64,000 nucleotides of DNA from Alitta virens. Lineage: Eukaryota; Annelida; Polychaeta; Phyllodocida; Nereididae. Position 1 is the first letter of the stretch. Each line of letters opens with the position of its first letter. Position numbers and translations under genes: made by a program. Where the stretch lies: contig OW028579.1 in assembly GCA_932294295.1 (NCBI GenBank), forward strand, positions 31,693,250 to 31,757,249. The letters are read 5' to 3'. Shown one piece after another: positions 46,375 through 56,385 of this stretch. The notes below the pieces were generated by a model. The model ran no database searches. It had not been told where the DNA came from and saw only the letters and a program-made list of their open reading frames with translations.

Positions 46375-46922
46375 GTGAAGAAAATATTCTAATCCCGAAA
46401 TCACGATATGACAAGCTAGTAGCCAGGATGACACAACCCGTCAAAAATCTTACCCCATCCCCAGGCAACCGTAATGAAGACCACACCGGAATAGACCCGA
46501 GCGATGCCGATAGCCCTAATCAACCAAGAGGTCAGTCACCCGGTAAAACCACTCCAGAAGCACCCCATTCGCCAAAAAAATCACTTTACAAGGATACCAC
46601 ACCGGAGAAACCTGAGAAGCCTTACTCTCCCCAGAAACCCCAGAAAAAACCTCAGAAACCCCAGAAACCCCAGAAACCCCAGAAGTCTGACGGGGACCGT
46701 AGTGGTAGAACCCTGGAGGAGATAATGAGCAACCACGATGCCTTTCTACCACCGGGTATCGCCCTTAATCCCGAGACTACAGATTCTGTCAATCCTGCAG
46801 CAGTTAGAATAAAAAAAATTAAAAATAAAAGACCTTTAACCACTGATAACCGCCATAAAAAAAGCTCCGTTACGAGTAAAAAACCTTACTCAAAAGTGTT
46901 AAAAGAGTGGATCAGTCTATAA
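46371..46922 (+). CDS. Proline/lysine-rich Polinton protein with conserved-type ends
   Basis: 183 residues. It starts ENILIPKSRYDKLVARM, a short helix recurrent at the N-terminus of a Polinton protein class (IP-x-x-x-Y-x-x-L). The middle is low complexity with KPQ repeats (about 70-105), and the end KKPYSKVLKEWISL again fits a class whose members close with a short W-containing segment. Charge suggests nucleic-acid or capsid interaction. Function unknown. Confidence 0.55.
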   Translation: MSEENILIPKSRYDKLVARMTQPVKNLTPSPGNRNEDHTGIDPSDADSPNQPRGQSPGKTTPEAPHSPKKSLYKDTTPEKPEKPYSPQKPQKKPQKPQKPQKPQKSDGDRSGRTLEEIMSNHDAFLPPGIALNPETTDSVNPAAVRIKKIKNKRPLTTDNRHKKSSVTSKKPYSKVLKEWISL

Positions 46923-47426
46923 TACGAAATGTAACCAGTTATTTTCTATTCGCTTTGTATAACTATATATATATATAAACGCCCTTATTTTTTGTATACC
47001 GCACCGGTTATTGATAGATTATGAATAAAAATCAAACAAAATAAAAGCATAATTTATTTTGCTGAAAAACAAAAAGAATATCGTTTTGTATTACTCCGTT
47101 TTTGTTATTTCCTTACCGGCTAGATTTTTGTTATTATTAATTATTATTTTTTGTTGTTTTTCAAACGGTTACATAAAAGTGTCATCAATTTGTTTTCGTT
47201 TGAAAAAACCTCACGCAATCACGCATCACTAGTCCTAAGACGCTATGTCCAGCCATGTCCAACAGAGTCAAAAAAGTAACCGCTGATTGGATGGCCGGCA
47301 CGTGCGCGCCACAAGACCGTGACATAACGTTAGGTATAAAAAGACCTTTCGGGGCATCGGGAGGGGTACTCCTTAGCTTTCTGACAAATTTACAACAACC
47401 TTTTTTCACATCACCATATCCTTAAG
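46923..47426 (+). promoter_or_regulatory. Promoter region with inverted CCAAT and TATA boxes
   Basis: ATTGG (inverted CCAAT) at 47286-47290 and TATAAAAAG at 47335-47343, about 84-92 nt before the start codon at 47427, with a GC-rich CACGTGCGCGCC between them. This is the clearest RNA polymerase II promoter in the element. The earlier part (46923-47200) is AT-rich without features. Confidence 0.6.
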
Positions 47427-49895
47427 ATGGCATGCGCTCAGGGAATTGTGAAGGGAGTACCCGGCGTCGGACTCAATGTGGACGAATCGGTGCAAGAAGG
47501 TTTAATCTCCAGCCAGGGGATGCGGTTACCCTATTCCGGGCTGTGGCACTTGGAGCTGTCACCCACTAAGCACGCCTTTCTGAGTAGAGGTGAAGAGCTG
47601 ACCCTTTATGTAAAGGACTTCGGTGCGCAGGGTGACAGGTTGGTCACAGCGCGTGACTACGTTCAACTGGATCTAGAGCAGGTTGTGGACCTGATGTTTA
47701 CCCTGGATGACCTGTTGTATACTGTGAGGAGGAACCAGATGCGTGAAGTAAGCTCCTTTTTTTTTTTTTTTAAATTTTTTTTTATTTTACGAAATACATA
47801 CTTTTCGTTTTAAGTCTCTAGTATACTATAAACTCTTTTAAAACGCATTAATAACTTTTAGCGTTAGAAATATCGGTTTGATAAGTAAGGCGGTATATTT
47901 TTCTATCCATTGCAGCCTTTTTTTTTAAAAATCTTTAGTACTTTTTTTTTTTTTTTTTTTTTTTTGTAGCACTAGATAAATCTTTTTAACCAGTAAGCGG
48001 GTATTAAGCGAGTATTAAGCCAGTATTAAGCTAGTATTAAGCTATTAAACCAGTATTAAGCTAGAATACTTTTTAAAAAAAATAAAAAAAAGCTATAGTA
48101 CACTATAAACTCGTATTAAAGTTTTCGTTTTAAATTATTTCAGCTGAGACGCAGGGAGCTCGCCATGGTGCAAACTATGCACGGTAAAGTATACAATTAT
48201 ACCCAGGAAGAGTTAGAATCCCTTACAAACTTCTCAATACTACCGCCCAAGTTCAAGGACGTGCACCTCGGGAAGCTGCTTTTCGCCAGTGCTAAAGCTC
48301 AATTTAAGAGCGTGGAGCTGAGACAGTACCAAGTCCCGAATGAAAAGTTGCAGACCCATGGCATCGCTGCAGCCGTGTTGGGCAATGGTATTACCTTATA
48401 CCACGGTGAATTCCTCAACCTGTGTAAAGGTCTACCAACCTTATTGGACCGCGTGGACATGGAAAATCGTTTACCCTGCGCCTACGGTCACTACAACCGG
48501 GACGAACCGGATCAGGGGGAGAGCTGCAGCCACTGCTCCCCTACAGGGGAGGTAATCCATAAACTACCTCCTCAAGGTCTCTCGAAAAGATTCACGTACA
48601 AACCCCTACGTCCCGAACCATCAGACCCCGCCCCAACGGAAGAACCCCACATGGGTCTCGCCTCCATCCTGAGCGAGAAGGTGGTGACAGTGGGTGGGAT
48701 TGCCAGGGGGGAACCCGCTTTAAAAGTAATCGCGGAGGCCGTGGCCACGTCAGCGCAGGCTGACATTTTGAACCAGGGTAGCGTGGTGATGACCACCGCC
48801 GGGGGACGGAGTAATGAGGGGGCAAAAAAGAACTATCAGAACTCGCAGAAGACAAATCACGCATCACAACCCCCTCAGACCTCCAAAAACCTAGGAGAGA
48901 AGACCCCCCAGAGGACCTCCCAGAGGACCTCCCAGAAGACCTCCCAGAAGAACTCCAAGAAGACCTCCCAGAAGACCTCCCAAAAGACCTCTCAAAATAT
49001 CAGGTCGAAAGCCCCCAGCTCCATAAACGACTCCACTCGGCAGACCGTTCACGAATTAGAAGCTACATGGGGCAGTTGTGATGACACCGTTCTCTTGCTG
49101 GGGGCATCTGTGGATTGCGAGGCATCGCCAATTCTTAGACCCCCTTCGAAATCCACCCTCGGAGTGAGTCTGGAAGCGGAATCTTCCGGCACCACCGCCA
49201 CCACCACCACCACCACCACCCAGCTTCAGCACCAAGGGCACCAAGGGCACCAAGGCAGGAGTAAGGTAAGAGTGTTGAAAGCCGCTCAACCGGAATCCAT
49301 CATCACGCACACCAGTAATTACCATGAGAGCTCAATCAACCTGGGTGCTAATCAGGTTGTGGTGTCCACCAACGGAGAACTGAAAAACAGGGGAAGCAGA
49401 TTCGGTGATCAAAACCCACCGGAGAAACGCGTACGCCTAGAAGGGGGTTTTAAAGAAGATCGCGACCATAGCCCTATCGAGATACGCACTAGTACCCCCA
49501 AGAAAGGGCAGGAGAATTACTCCCCCATCAGCCCACCCGAGTCTCCACTGAGCACCCCCTTAACCCAAAAAACACCCCCTAAACGCGTCAGGGCTACTAG
49601 ACCCCCGCCCCCACTCAACCCCGGTCCTAAGACCATGAGCAGGACGGGTCACGCACGGAAGAACCCATCAAAAAGCGAAATTACTCGCTTGGTTAAAAAT
49701 GCTGACAGGATTTTCAACACCGATGCCACCCCCACCGGAAGACCAGTGCCCGCTACCCCCGCTGTACCGGGTCAAGGTATTGAAGATGATGAAGAAGAAG
49801 AAGAAGACGAGGTTGTAATAACCGCTGTAACCCGCCTACCTAAGCCGGAAGAGGACATCATAACTGTGGTAGATGAGTCTTTAATAGAGGTATAA
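47427..49895 (+). CDS. Tandem PC4-like protein with long low-complexity tail (spliced)
   Basis: Exons 47427-47747 and 48144-49895 join in phase 0 (GAA|GTAAGC ... TTTCAG|CTG) to give about 690 residues. Residues about 35-100 (GLWHLELSPTKHAF, EELTLYVKDF, DYVQLDLEQVVDLM) and about 144-212 (LGKLLFASAKAQF, SVELRQYQV, GITLYHGEFLNLCKGL) each look like a PC4-type strand-strand-helix ssDNA-binding unit. Then comes a PC-x(n)-H-Y-N...C-x2-C tail motif (C219, C235, C238) shared with the CARD-PC4 gene, so the two are paralogues. The rest is disordered: TSQK repeats, a Thr7 run, HQG repeats, Pro-rich basic segments and an acidic DDEEEEEDE near the end. The 396-nt intron is T-rich with TATTAAGC repeats. Confidence 0.65.
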
Positions 49896-52445
49896 TATAA
49901 TATATTATACGGAGCGGAACTTTGCCCAGAAATTTTGAACTTTGTTGAAATATTTTTGAAGTAGTAGAAGTAGTGGAAGTAGCAGAAGTAATTATACGTA
50001 TGGCTATGTATCATTACTTATCATTACGTGTCATTAGGTATTATGTAGCGCTACGTATCACTAGAAAAAAAAAAGTAGCACTAGGTATCACGAGAAAAAA
50101 GAAAAAAAAAAAAAAAAGCAGCGCCTCGAGCCTTATATTATACCGTAACTAGCAATATCTTGGTCTTTTCAGATGTCATTTCAGATTTTATCAAATATAT
50201 AACAAAATGTATATATTTATATATAACTATACGGGATGCCATCGGGATGTCGTATAATATTTTCCAAAAAATATTTGTATATTTGTATATACGTATATAT
50301 ATATATATATATTAACTCATTTTATTTTCGCAATAAAACGATATTTTAAACCGCATTTTATGTCTTCTTCTTTTTTAATATTTTTTTAATATTATTTTAA
50401 AATATTTTAAAATTTTATTTATATATATATATATCTTATTTTAAAAATATTATAAACTCGTATTATTTCGCAAATGCACGCCCTTAGCAATAGGTAGCAA
50501 TAGGTAGCAATAGGTAGCAATAGGTAGCAGTAGGTAGCAATAGGTAGCAATAGGTAAGCGTGCTAGCGCGCTAGCTATAGGCTAGCGCGCTAGCACGCTA
50601 GCACGCTAACCTATAGCTAGCATGCCTGCCTGCCCCCCCTAGAGGCCCTGCCCCCCCTAGAGGCCCTGCCCCCCCTAGAGGCCCTGCCCCCCCTAGAGGC
50701 CCTAAAAGAGGGGGTGGGGGGAGGAGGGGAGGAGGGGAGGAGGAGGGAGGGGGGAGGGGAGGAGGCAGGAGAGGTGAGAGGAGGAGAGGAGAGGAGAGGA
50801 GGAGAGGAAGAGCTAGAGATACGCTAGAGATACGCTAGAGATACGCTAGAGATACGCTAGAGATCCGCTAGAGACGCTATTATTAAGAAAATGAAATACG
50901 CACGATATATTATTATTAATGAGACAAAAATAATAATAATAATAATAATACTATATCGAGTTTTGTTTTCATAACGTCTGTCATAGACTCTGCGATACGC
51001 CGTATGATACGACGTATGATACGACGTATGACACGACGTATGACACAACGTATGATACCGTACCATCTGTACCATCTGTACCATCTGTCAAAAACATAAA
51101 AATAAAAATTGACGCTTTCGTGTTGTTGTTTTTTTGGACCTATTGACATAGTATTGACATAGTATCGACATAGTATTGGCAAAGTATAAAATAAATAAAT
51201 TAATTAATTAAAAACGGTGGTAATTAGTATATAAAATAACTAAAAAAACAAGCTGTCAGGATTACTAGATTTACCTCGTAAGTCCCCACGTGGCGGCCAT
51301 ATTTGATTATGAAACTTCTGGAAAAAACTTTCAAATTTCTCCCCATCTTTTTTTGTCATGGTAAATCCGTGATAGACCCCAGGAATGGTACATCCGCTTG
51401 TTGTATACTAAACGATGCTCCGTAACGTTAGGTATCCTATGGCGTATAGTTAGTAACCGTAGCGCGGTTGGAAATTTCAAAACTTTTCCAGGACCTTTTC
51501 CAGGGCTCTCCGGACACCCTGCGCAACCCTGCGCAAGCGCTGAGGATGCTCTCCGAGTGCCCCAAAAAAAAAGCGCCAGATGGCGGTAGAGTACAGAGAA
51601 TACAGCGGTGGTAAAAAAGAACCGCACGGTCTAGTGGCGACACCCCTGGGTCTTTTACTAACTAAAAGCCTCGAAAATAGTGGCTCTTGTTAAAATCGTA
51701 ACTTCTCAACAGACCTGGAGAGGGCGACAGGTGCAACTACAGCTAAATTCTCAAACACTGACCGGTGGCTCCCCCGGTGGGGCCGGAGTTTTTCGCGCAG
51801 CGCTAATTAGCACTGTAGCGCTGTAGCACTGTAGCACTGTAGCACTGTAGTGAGACTGGTCGCTAGCATTTCTTTCACGGTTTGAGATTGGCAGAGGATA
51901 AGCGGGGCTATGATTGGTCAATGCGAGACCAACTCTCTCTAGTGCTAATCTAATAAAGTCACGAGGTCACCGAGTCACAACTGGGCTGGAGTGCGGCTGT
52001 ACGTCTGTACGGCTATACGGCTGCGCTGCTCATAGATTAGCACGGCGTGGTTAAATTAGCGAGTCAGGCTTGGCAAGAGGCCAAGCTTGGCGTGGTTAAA
52101 TTAGCACTAGCCGGTATTTAGTATTAAGGAGAGCTGGCATTAACTTTTAGCATTAGCGTTAGCGTTAGAAAAAAAAAAAAAAAGGAGCCGGCATCAGGGC
52201 ATCAGCCGGCATCAGGGCATCAGCCGGCATGGTTTAAAGGGAGGGGTTGATATGCAAATTACCCCTGACCTTTTGAGCTCTAATTAGTCACGTGACCCCT
52301 CCCCCCTCCTTGTAGGTTCTTTTATCGGCCGTTTTTTGAGACAATCGCCATTCAGAGGGGAAAAGCCTTAGGAGACAGACCTGGGTCGTGAGTGCGTACG
52401 CGTGTATTGTCTCGGAAAAAAAAATCCACCCCCCACCCTGCAGAG
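49896..52445. other. Non-coding, repeat-rich central region of the Polinton
   Basis: 2.5 kb without a supported gene. Contents in order: TA tracts (50180-50440); TAGCAATAGG repeats (50490-50555); a palindromic GCTAGCGCGCTAGC cluster (50560-50625); four copies of a 19-bp GCCCTGCCCCCCCTAGAG unit (50626-50700); a purine-only GGAGGGGAGG tract (50703-50812); AGAGATACGCT repeats (50815-50875); a TAA run (50925-50952); GTATGATACGAC repeats (50994-51055); ACCATCTGT repeats; TAGCACTG repeats (51808-51850). Candidate origin, regulatory or non-coding RNA region; which of these is unknown. Confidence 0.6.
52252..52259 (+). promoter_or_regulatory. Octamer element ATGCAAAT upstream of the DUF5662-like gene
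   Basis: A perfect octamer, about 190 nt before the start codon at 52446, in a GC-richer promoter-like stretch (GGGAGGGG before it, TTTTATCGG after). Octamers bind POU factors in animals. Use here is inferred. Confidence 0.4.
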
Positions 52446-53099
52446 ATGGAATCGGTAGAATTAGCTGTACCAGCCAGATTTCCTAATCTGGACGCTATGA
52501 TAGATTACGTGACGAATCGGCTAGACAGAGAAAGTGCTGAGCAGATCTTGAGCAGACATAGGGGGGTGCTCCTACCGGTAGAGTTGGTGCAGTCTTATGA
52601 AATATTCAGAGAAAAGGAAATCAAGCACATCAATCACGTCAGGATGTGTATGAACGTGATAAACAGCGATACAGCTGTCAGTCTCCACGACCATAGCAAG
52701 ACCGAGTTTTATTTCTTCATAACAGTATGCGCGTTTAGCATGAAAGATCATTGCGTTGTAGACGGGGAGTTGTTGAAGGAGATAATCAGAGAGCATCACC
52801 AGGCAGAAACCCACCACCCCGAGTTCGAGATTTATAATCCCGATAAAGAAATATGCTGGTTAGACATCTTAGAGATGGCTGTAGATAGACTCAGTCGCAA
52901 CCTACAAGCCAATGAAGGACAGTTTAACGCTGACCAGATCAGACGATACGAGCCTAATTTTGTGAAACATCACGATGTCAGGATAGCGCTGTACAGGACC
53001 TTGGTTCCGCATTTGAAACCACTAGTTAAAGACAGATGGTTGCAAATTTTTGCGGCAGACTCTTTAGACGGCGCGGATAATTTTGTAGATACTGCCTAA
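52446..53099 (+). CDS. DUF5662/HD-like protein
   Basis: 217 residues from ATG 52446; the same frame is open upstream but without another ATG. His/Asp pattern: H61-x2-H64-V, H81-D-H-S-K85, H117-H118, H123-H-P-E-F127 and D140-x2-E-M-A-V-D147. This order (H-x2-HV, HD-x-SK, HHPE, EMxxD) is that of the DUF5662 family of phages and large DNA viruses, which resembles metal-dependent HD-type folds. A hydrolase acting on nucleotides or another phosphate ester is possible, but no activity can be assigned. It is the last plus-strand gene. Not a standard Polinton gene. Confidence 0.6.
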   Translation: MESVELAVPARFPNLDAMIDYVTNRLDRESAEQILSRHRGVLLPVELVQSYEIFREKEIKHINHVRMCMNVINSDTAVSLHDHSKTEFYFFITVCAFSMKDHCVVDGELLKEIIREHHQAETHHPEFEIYNPDKEICWLDILEMAVDRLSRNLQANEGQFNADQIRRYEPNFVKHHDVRIALYRTLVPHLKPLVKDRWLQIFAADSLDGADNFVDTA

Positions 53100-53477
53100 A
53101 TCGAATGGACAAGAGTCTTGAAAAACTTTTTTTTCATCCCAGCCGTGAGCAATTATTTGAAATACGATAAAACAAATGACAACTACAACTAGTGATCATG
53201 GTTAAATGCATTCTTTTTTTTTTTTAATGATAAATAAAAAATATGATCAAATACTTCTCTCTCTTTTTTTTTTTTCTCTCGTAATATAATGCTATTTTAA
53301 GTAAAATCAAAAAGAAAAAAAAGAAGAATAAGTGACATTATGTTCGCTCGTAATAGTAGGAAAGATACTGATAAAAAACATACTAAAACAATACATCTTT
53401 TAAAACGGTTAGGAGCGAGCTGACATAATACAAAACAAATATAATACAAAATAATACGAAATCACAATAAAAAAAAA
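53100..53477. other. Convergent intergenic gap with T and A tracts
   Basis: Between the plus-strand DUF5662-like gene and the end of the minus-strand gene. Several T10-14 and A-rich tracts (53214-53226, 53264-53276) and AATAAA-like words on both strands fit transcript ends. No coding potential. Confidence 0.5.
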
Positions 53478-54085
53478 TTACTGTCTTTTGGACCTCAAGA
53501 AATGGTCATGGGTAGTGTTTGTGGTGGGGTTGGTGGATTGGGGGGTTAACCCGGAGGTGGTGGTTGTAGGGGTGAAACAGGTGCCCCCGGATCTAGGTTT
53601 CCACGGCGGTGTGGGGGTGCCACTATCCATCCACCTAGCCAATCGGTGGCCCGCTTGTAGGGGGGTGAAACTAGTGCTCATGGATCTAGGTCTCGATGGT
53701 GGTGGCGGTATGGGAGGGTTAATATCCATCGACCTGTTCAACAAACTGTTTCCCCGCAGGGGGGTGGACAACCTACCACCTATAGGGGTGCATCGATGCT
53801 TTGGCGGTATCTGTGGCGGTATTGGATAGGTGGAGCTGTTTCCAAGGGGGATCCTCACCGGTGAACGTAATGGAGAGGTCGAGCTGTCTCGAAGGGGGGT
53901 CCTCACCGGTGAACGTAATGGAGAGGTCGAGCTGTCTAGAAGGGGGGTCCTCACCGGTGAACACGCGAAGTCGCGGAGGGGGGCACTCTCGGTGTTACTG
54001 AAGGTGGTCCTAGTTTCTGGACGGGTGTTGAGCCCTACGTTCCTGGTAGTTGGCCGTTTTGGGGTGTTAGTGGCACTGTAGAGAA
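53478..54085 (-). CDS. Last exon of the minus-strand chimeric gene, Ser/Thr/Pro-rich
   Basis: Starts after acceptor CCTACCAG and ends with TAA at 53478-53480. Its first 45 or so codons repeat exon 3 (TNTPKRPTTRNVGLNTRP). Then three units of a 16-residue repeat (LRDSSTSPLRSPVRTP type) and a basic Pro/Thr-rich end DHFLRSKRQ follow. Low complexity; function unknown. Expressed only if splicing joins it to exon 3. Confidence 0.5.
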
Positions 54086-54230
54086 CTGGTAGGAGTGAGA
54101 GAAAAAAAATATATATATATATTAGTTAAATCATAAGGAAAAAAAATTAAAAAAATTAAAAGAATAAAAATAAGGAATCGGATAGACCCACCACGGGTAT
54201 GTTTTGTGGTCATAATATTTTCTATTTTAC

Positions 54231-54422
54231 CTGAAAATTCTTCAGCTCTAGACATTGGAGAGGTGGAGCTGTCTCGAAAGGGGGCCCTCAAGGGTGAAGT
54301 TGCACAGTCGCGGTGGGGGGCACTCTCCGTGTTGCTATAGACGGTCCTAGTTTTTGGGCGGGTGTAGAGCCCCACGTTTCTGGTAGTTGGTCGTCTGGGG
54401 GTGTTGGTGGAACTATTGCGAA
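54231..54422 (-). CDS. Duplicated internal exon of the minus-strand chimeric gene
   Basis: 192 nt, 64 codons, phase 1-1, with acceptor CCTACCAG and donor TTTTCAG|GTAAAATAG. The same donor sequence ends exon 2, and the same acceptor starts exon 4. The intron sequences (GTAAAATAG ... CGGATTCCTTA class) are also alike, so an exon-plus-intron unit of about 332 bp has been duplicated. Confidence 0.55.
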
Positions 54423-54589
54423 CTGGTAGGAGTAAAAAAAAAAAAAATAAAAATAATAATAAAATAGTTAGATACCTATATTAGTTAAATCGTAAAGAAA
54501 ATAAGGAATCGGATAGATCCACCACGGTTATGTTTTGTAGTCATAATATTTTTCTATTTTACCTGAAATTTCTTCAGATCTTGAGAAGA

Positions 54590-54915
54590 AAGCCTGCTGA
54601 TCTTGTGGTCCAGCTTCAGCTTGTGGTCCGGCTTGTGGTCCGGCTTGTGGTCCAGCTTGTGGTCCAGCTTCAGCTTGTGGTCCAGCTTGTGGTCCGGCTT
54701 GTGGTCCGGCTTGCGGTCCGGCTTGGGGTCCAGCTTGCGGTGCTACGGATGGTCCAGCTTGTGGTCCAGCTTGTGGTCCAGCTTGTGGTCCAGCTTGTGG
54801 TCCAGCTTGTGGTCCAGCTTGTGGTGCAACGGGTGGTGCAACGGGTGGTGCAACGGGTGGTGCAACGGGTGGTGGTGTTACGGGTGGTGGTGTTACCGGT
54901 GGTTCTGCCGGTGGT
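54590..54915 (-). repeat. Coding-type tandem repeats (Pro-Gln-Ala-Gly and Pro-Pro-Val-Ala)
   Basis: On the minus strand, 12-bp units of CCACAAGCTGGA type (about twenty) and CCACCCGTTGCA type (four), followed by a few GTAACACCACCA-like units. Continuous in one frame, they link the polymerase fragment to the downstream exons. Confidence 0.85.
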
Positions 54916-56385
54916 GTTACGGGGGGGTCACCATCATCATTTGCGAGGTCTCAAAGTCATAGTACAGAAAACGACCGGAGGTTATTTTGGGTTGTCTAAT
55001 CCTGTAATAGCATAAGTGCTCACCGGTGACATATCTTTTACATTGGTTACACAAGTATTCACCGCAAGTGTGCTTGTTGATATCCCTTTTTGTCCTATTG
55101 AGCACCACGTGGCAGTCAGTGCACCTGTAAAATGTGTCACAGGATGATGCCCCTTTATGCTGACCGGCTAATGGACCTCGTTTGTGTGTTAGGGGGGTCT
55201 TGTGAGCCTGGTAACATTCTGCATTTCTGCAAGTGACGTTACAGTCTTGACAAATGACCCCAGACCCGACATATGCGCATTTATCTCGCTTACACACTAT
55301 GCAGCTGGCTGTGCAGGTATGATTCTTGCTGCGTCTACAATACCATGTAAAGCAGTGGGTACATAGTGACTTGTAAGGTAACAATCCTTGTATGTTCACA
55401 ATGCTGTGAAAGTGAGAATCCTTCAGGTACAAATATATTTTTTTCTCCCTGTCGCTATATCCTGTGTAACAAACTTCGTTAAGAAGCTCTACTGAAATTA
55501 CTATTATCTGCACGTTTAGATATTCCTCGAATAGGTACAAATCTCTAACCATGACTGGTTCTTCTAATGATAAGCCAACTTCTCTTTGTAATTTTAAGGC
55601 TTGGGATTTTTGTGAATTGTCTTCGAGGCTTCTGGAGCGAGCCTTGTTTATGAAACATTTGAACTGATTTCTAGGCATCCCTTGAAGTTTTGCCATGCAG
55701 GTAACGATGGCTCTTGCGGCGCATATATTTTCATTTTCGATTGCTGGAATGAACACTATGGACCTTTTAGTCTTAGCGGAGCACAGCTGGGACTGGTTGT
55801 CAGTATTGATAATAGGTGTAGGACCCCCACCTCTGTCTTCCTTTTGCAGAGTGCCCACTTTGACCTGGAATGTTTCGTCGGTATCAATGTCCTGCTTAGA
55901 GTTTAAAACGGCCTCGAATCTGTGGTGATAAATATATATATATATATATAACAATTATGACTAAATAATAACAAGGATAGGTTATTAGTTCTATAGGGAT
56001 AATGAAAGAATAAAAGGAATAAATTTTTTTATATTTTTTTTACAAAAAAGATTTACCTGGCCATTATAACATCGGCTGTAATATTTCCCCGGGGTTGCAG
56101 ATGAATAGTGATAGGTTTATCCAGACTCCTGTGTTCAATTGACATTCTCATCTTGTCACCATCTTGGTAATTTTCAGATGCCTGGTTGAGTATCTCGTCA
56201 AACATGCCGTGTAAATCGTCTTTGAACTCGGATATCTTGGAACGAGATATATCGTCATTAAATTTTGCTTTGAAGGTATATTCCTCGACACCGTACTTGA
56301 TCACCCTCTTTTCATTAATCTTCTTGATATTGTAGGGTTTAGGCGGGGTGCCCCCACCCTGTCTAGGTCTTTTGTTAGGTAACAT

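Larger units (their letters stand above)
53478..56385 (-). pseudogene. Chimeric, truncated DNA polymerase B gene: N-terminal region plus spliced Pro-rich exons
   Basis: Minus strand, exons 56385-56057, 55919-54563, 54422-54231 and 54085-53478; GT..AG junctions agree in phase. Exon 1 and the start of exon 2 (residues 1 to about 130) match the N-terminal region of Polinton PolB. Next come several CxxC/CxC zinc-like clusters (CTHCFTWYC, CIVCKRDKC, CQDCNVTC, CNQCKRYV) and the Exo I motif in [10 protein letters not shown]. There the polymerase similarity stops: the rest of the exonuclease and the whole catalytic palm are absent. The frame ends at TAA 54917-54919 just after a run of seven G (plus strand, 54921-54927); another frame then carries Pro-Val-Ala and Pro-Gln-Ala-Gly repeats into exons 3 and 4. 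Replication by this protein alone is not expected. Confidence 0.7.

Noticed and set aside
48572..48867. Minus-strand frames inside the PC4 paralogue gene
   Set aside because: Shadows of a GC-rich coding region; the plus-strand frame is open for 576 codons and continues a spliced exon.
50490..50700. CRISPR-like short repeats in the Polinton
   Set aside because: Units are contiguous, with no spacers and varied lengths; minisatellites.
51331..51643. Open frames of 98 and 68 codons on the minus strand in the non-coding Polinton block
   Set aside because: Overlapping frames with no recognised domain, no promoter or splice logic; probably chance frames in GC-richer DNA.
54530..55015. Plus-strand frames rich in Val-Gln-Leu or Trp-Ser-Ser over the repeat region
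   Set aside because: Shadows of the minus-strand Pro-Gln-Ala-Gly repeats; the minus strand has matching splice phases and a link to polymerase sequence.
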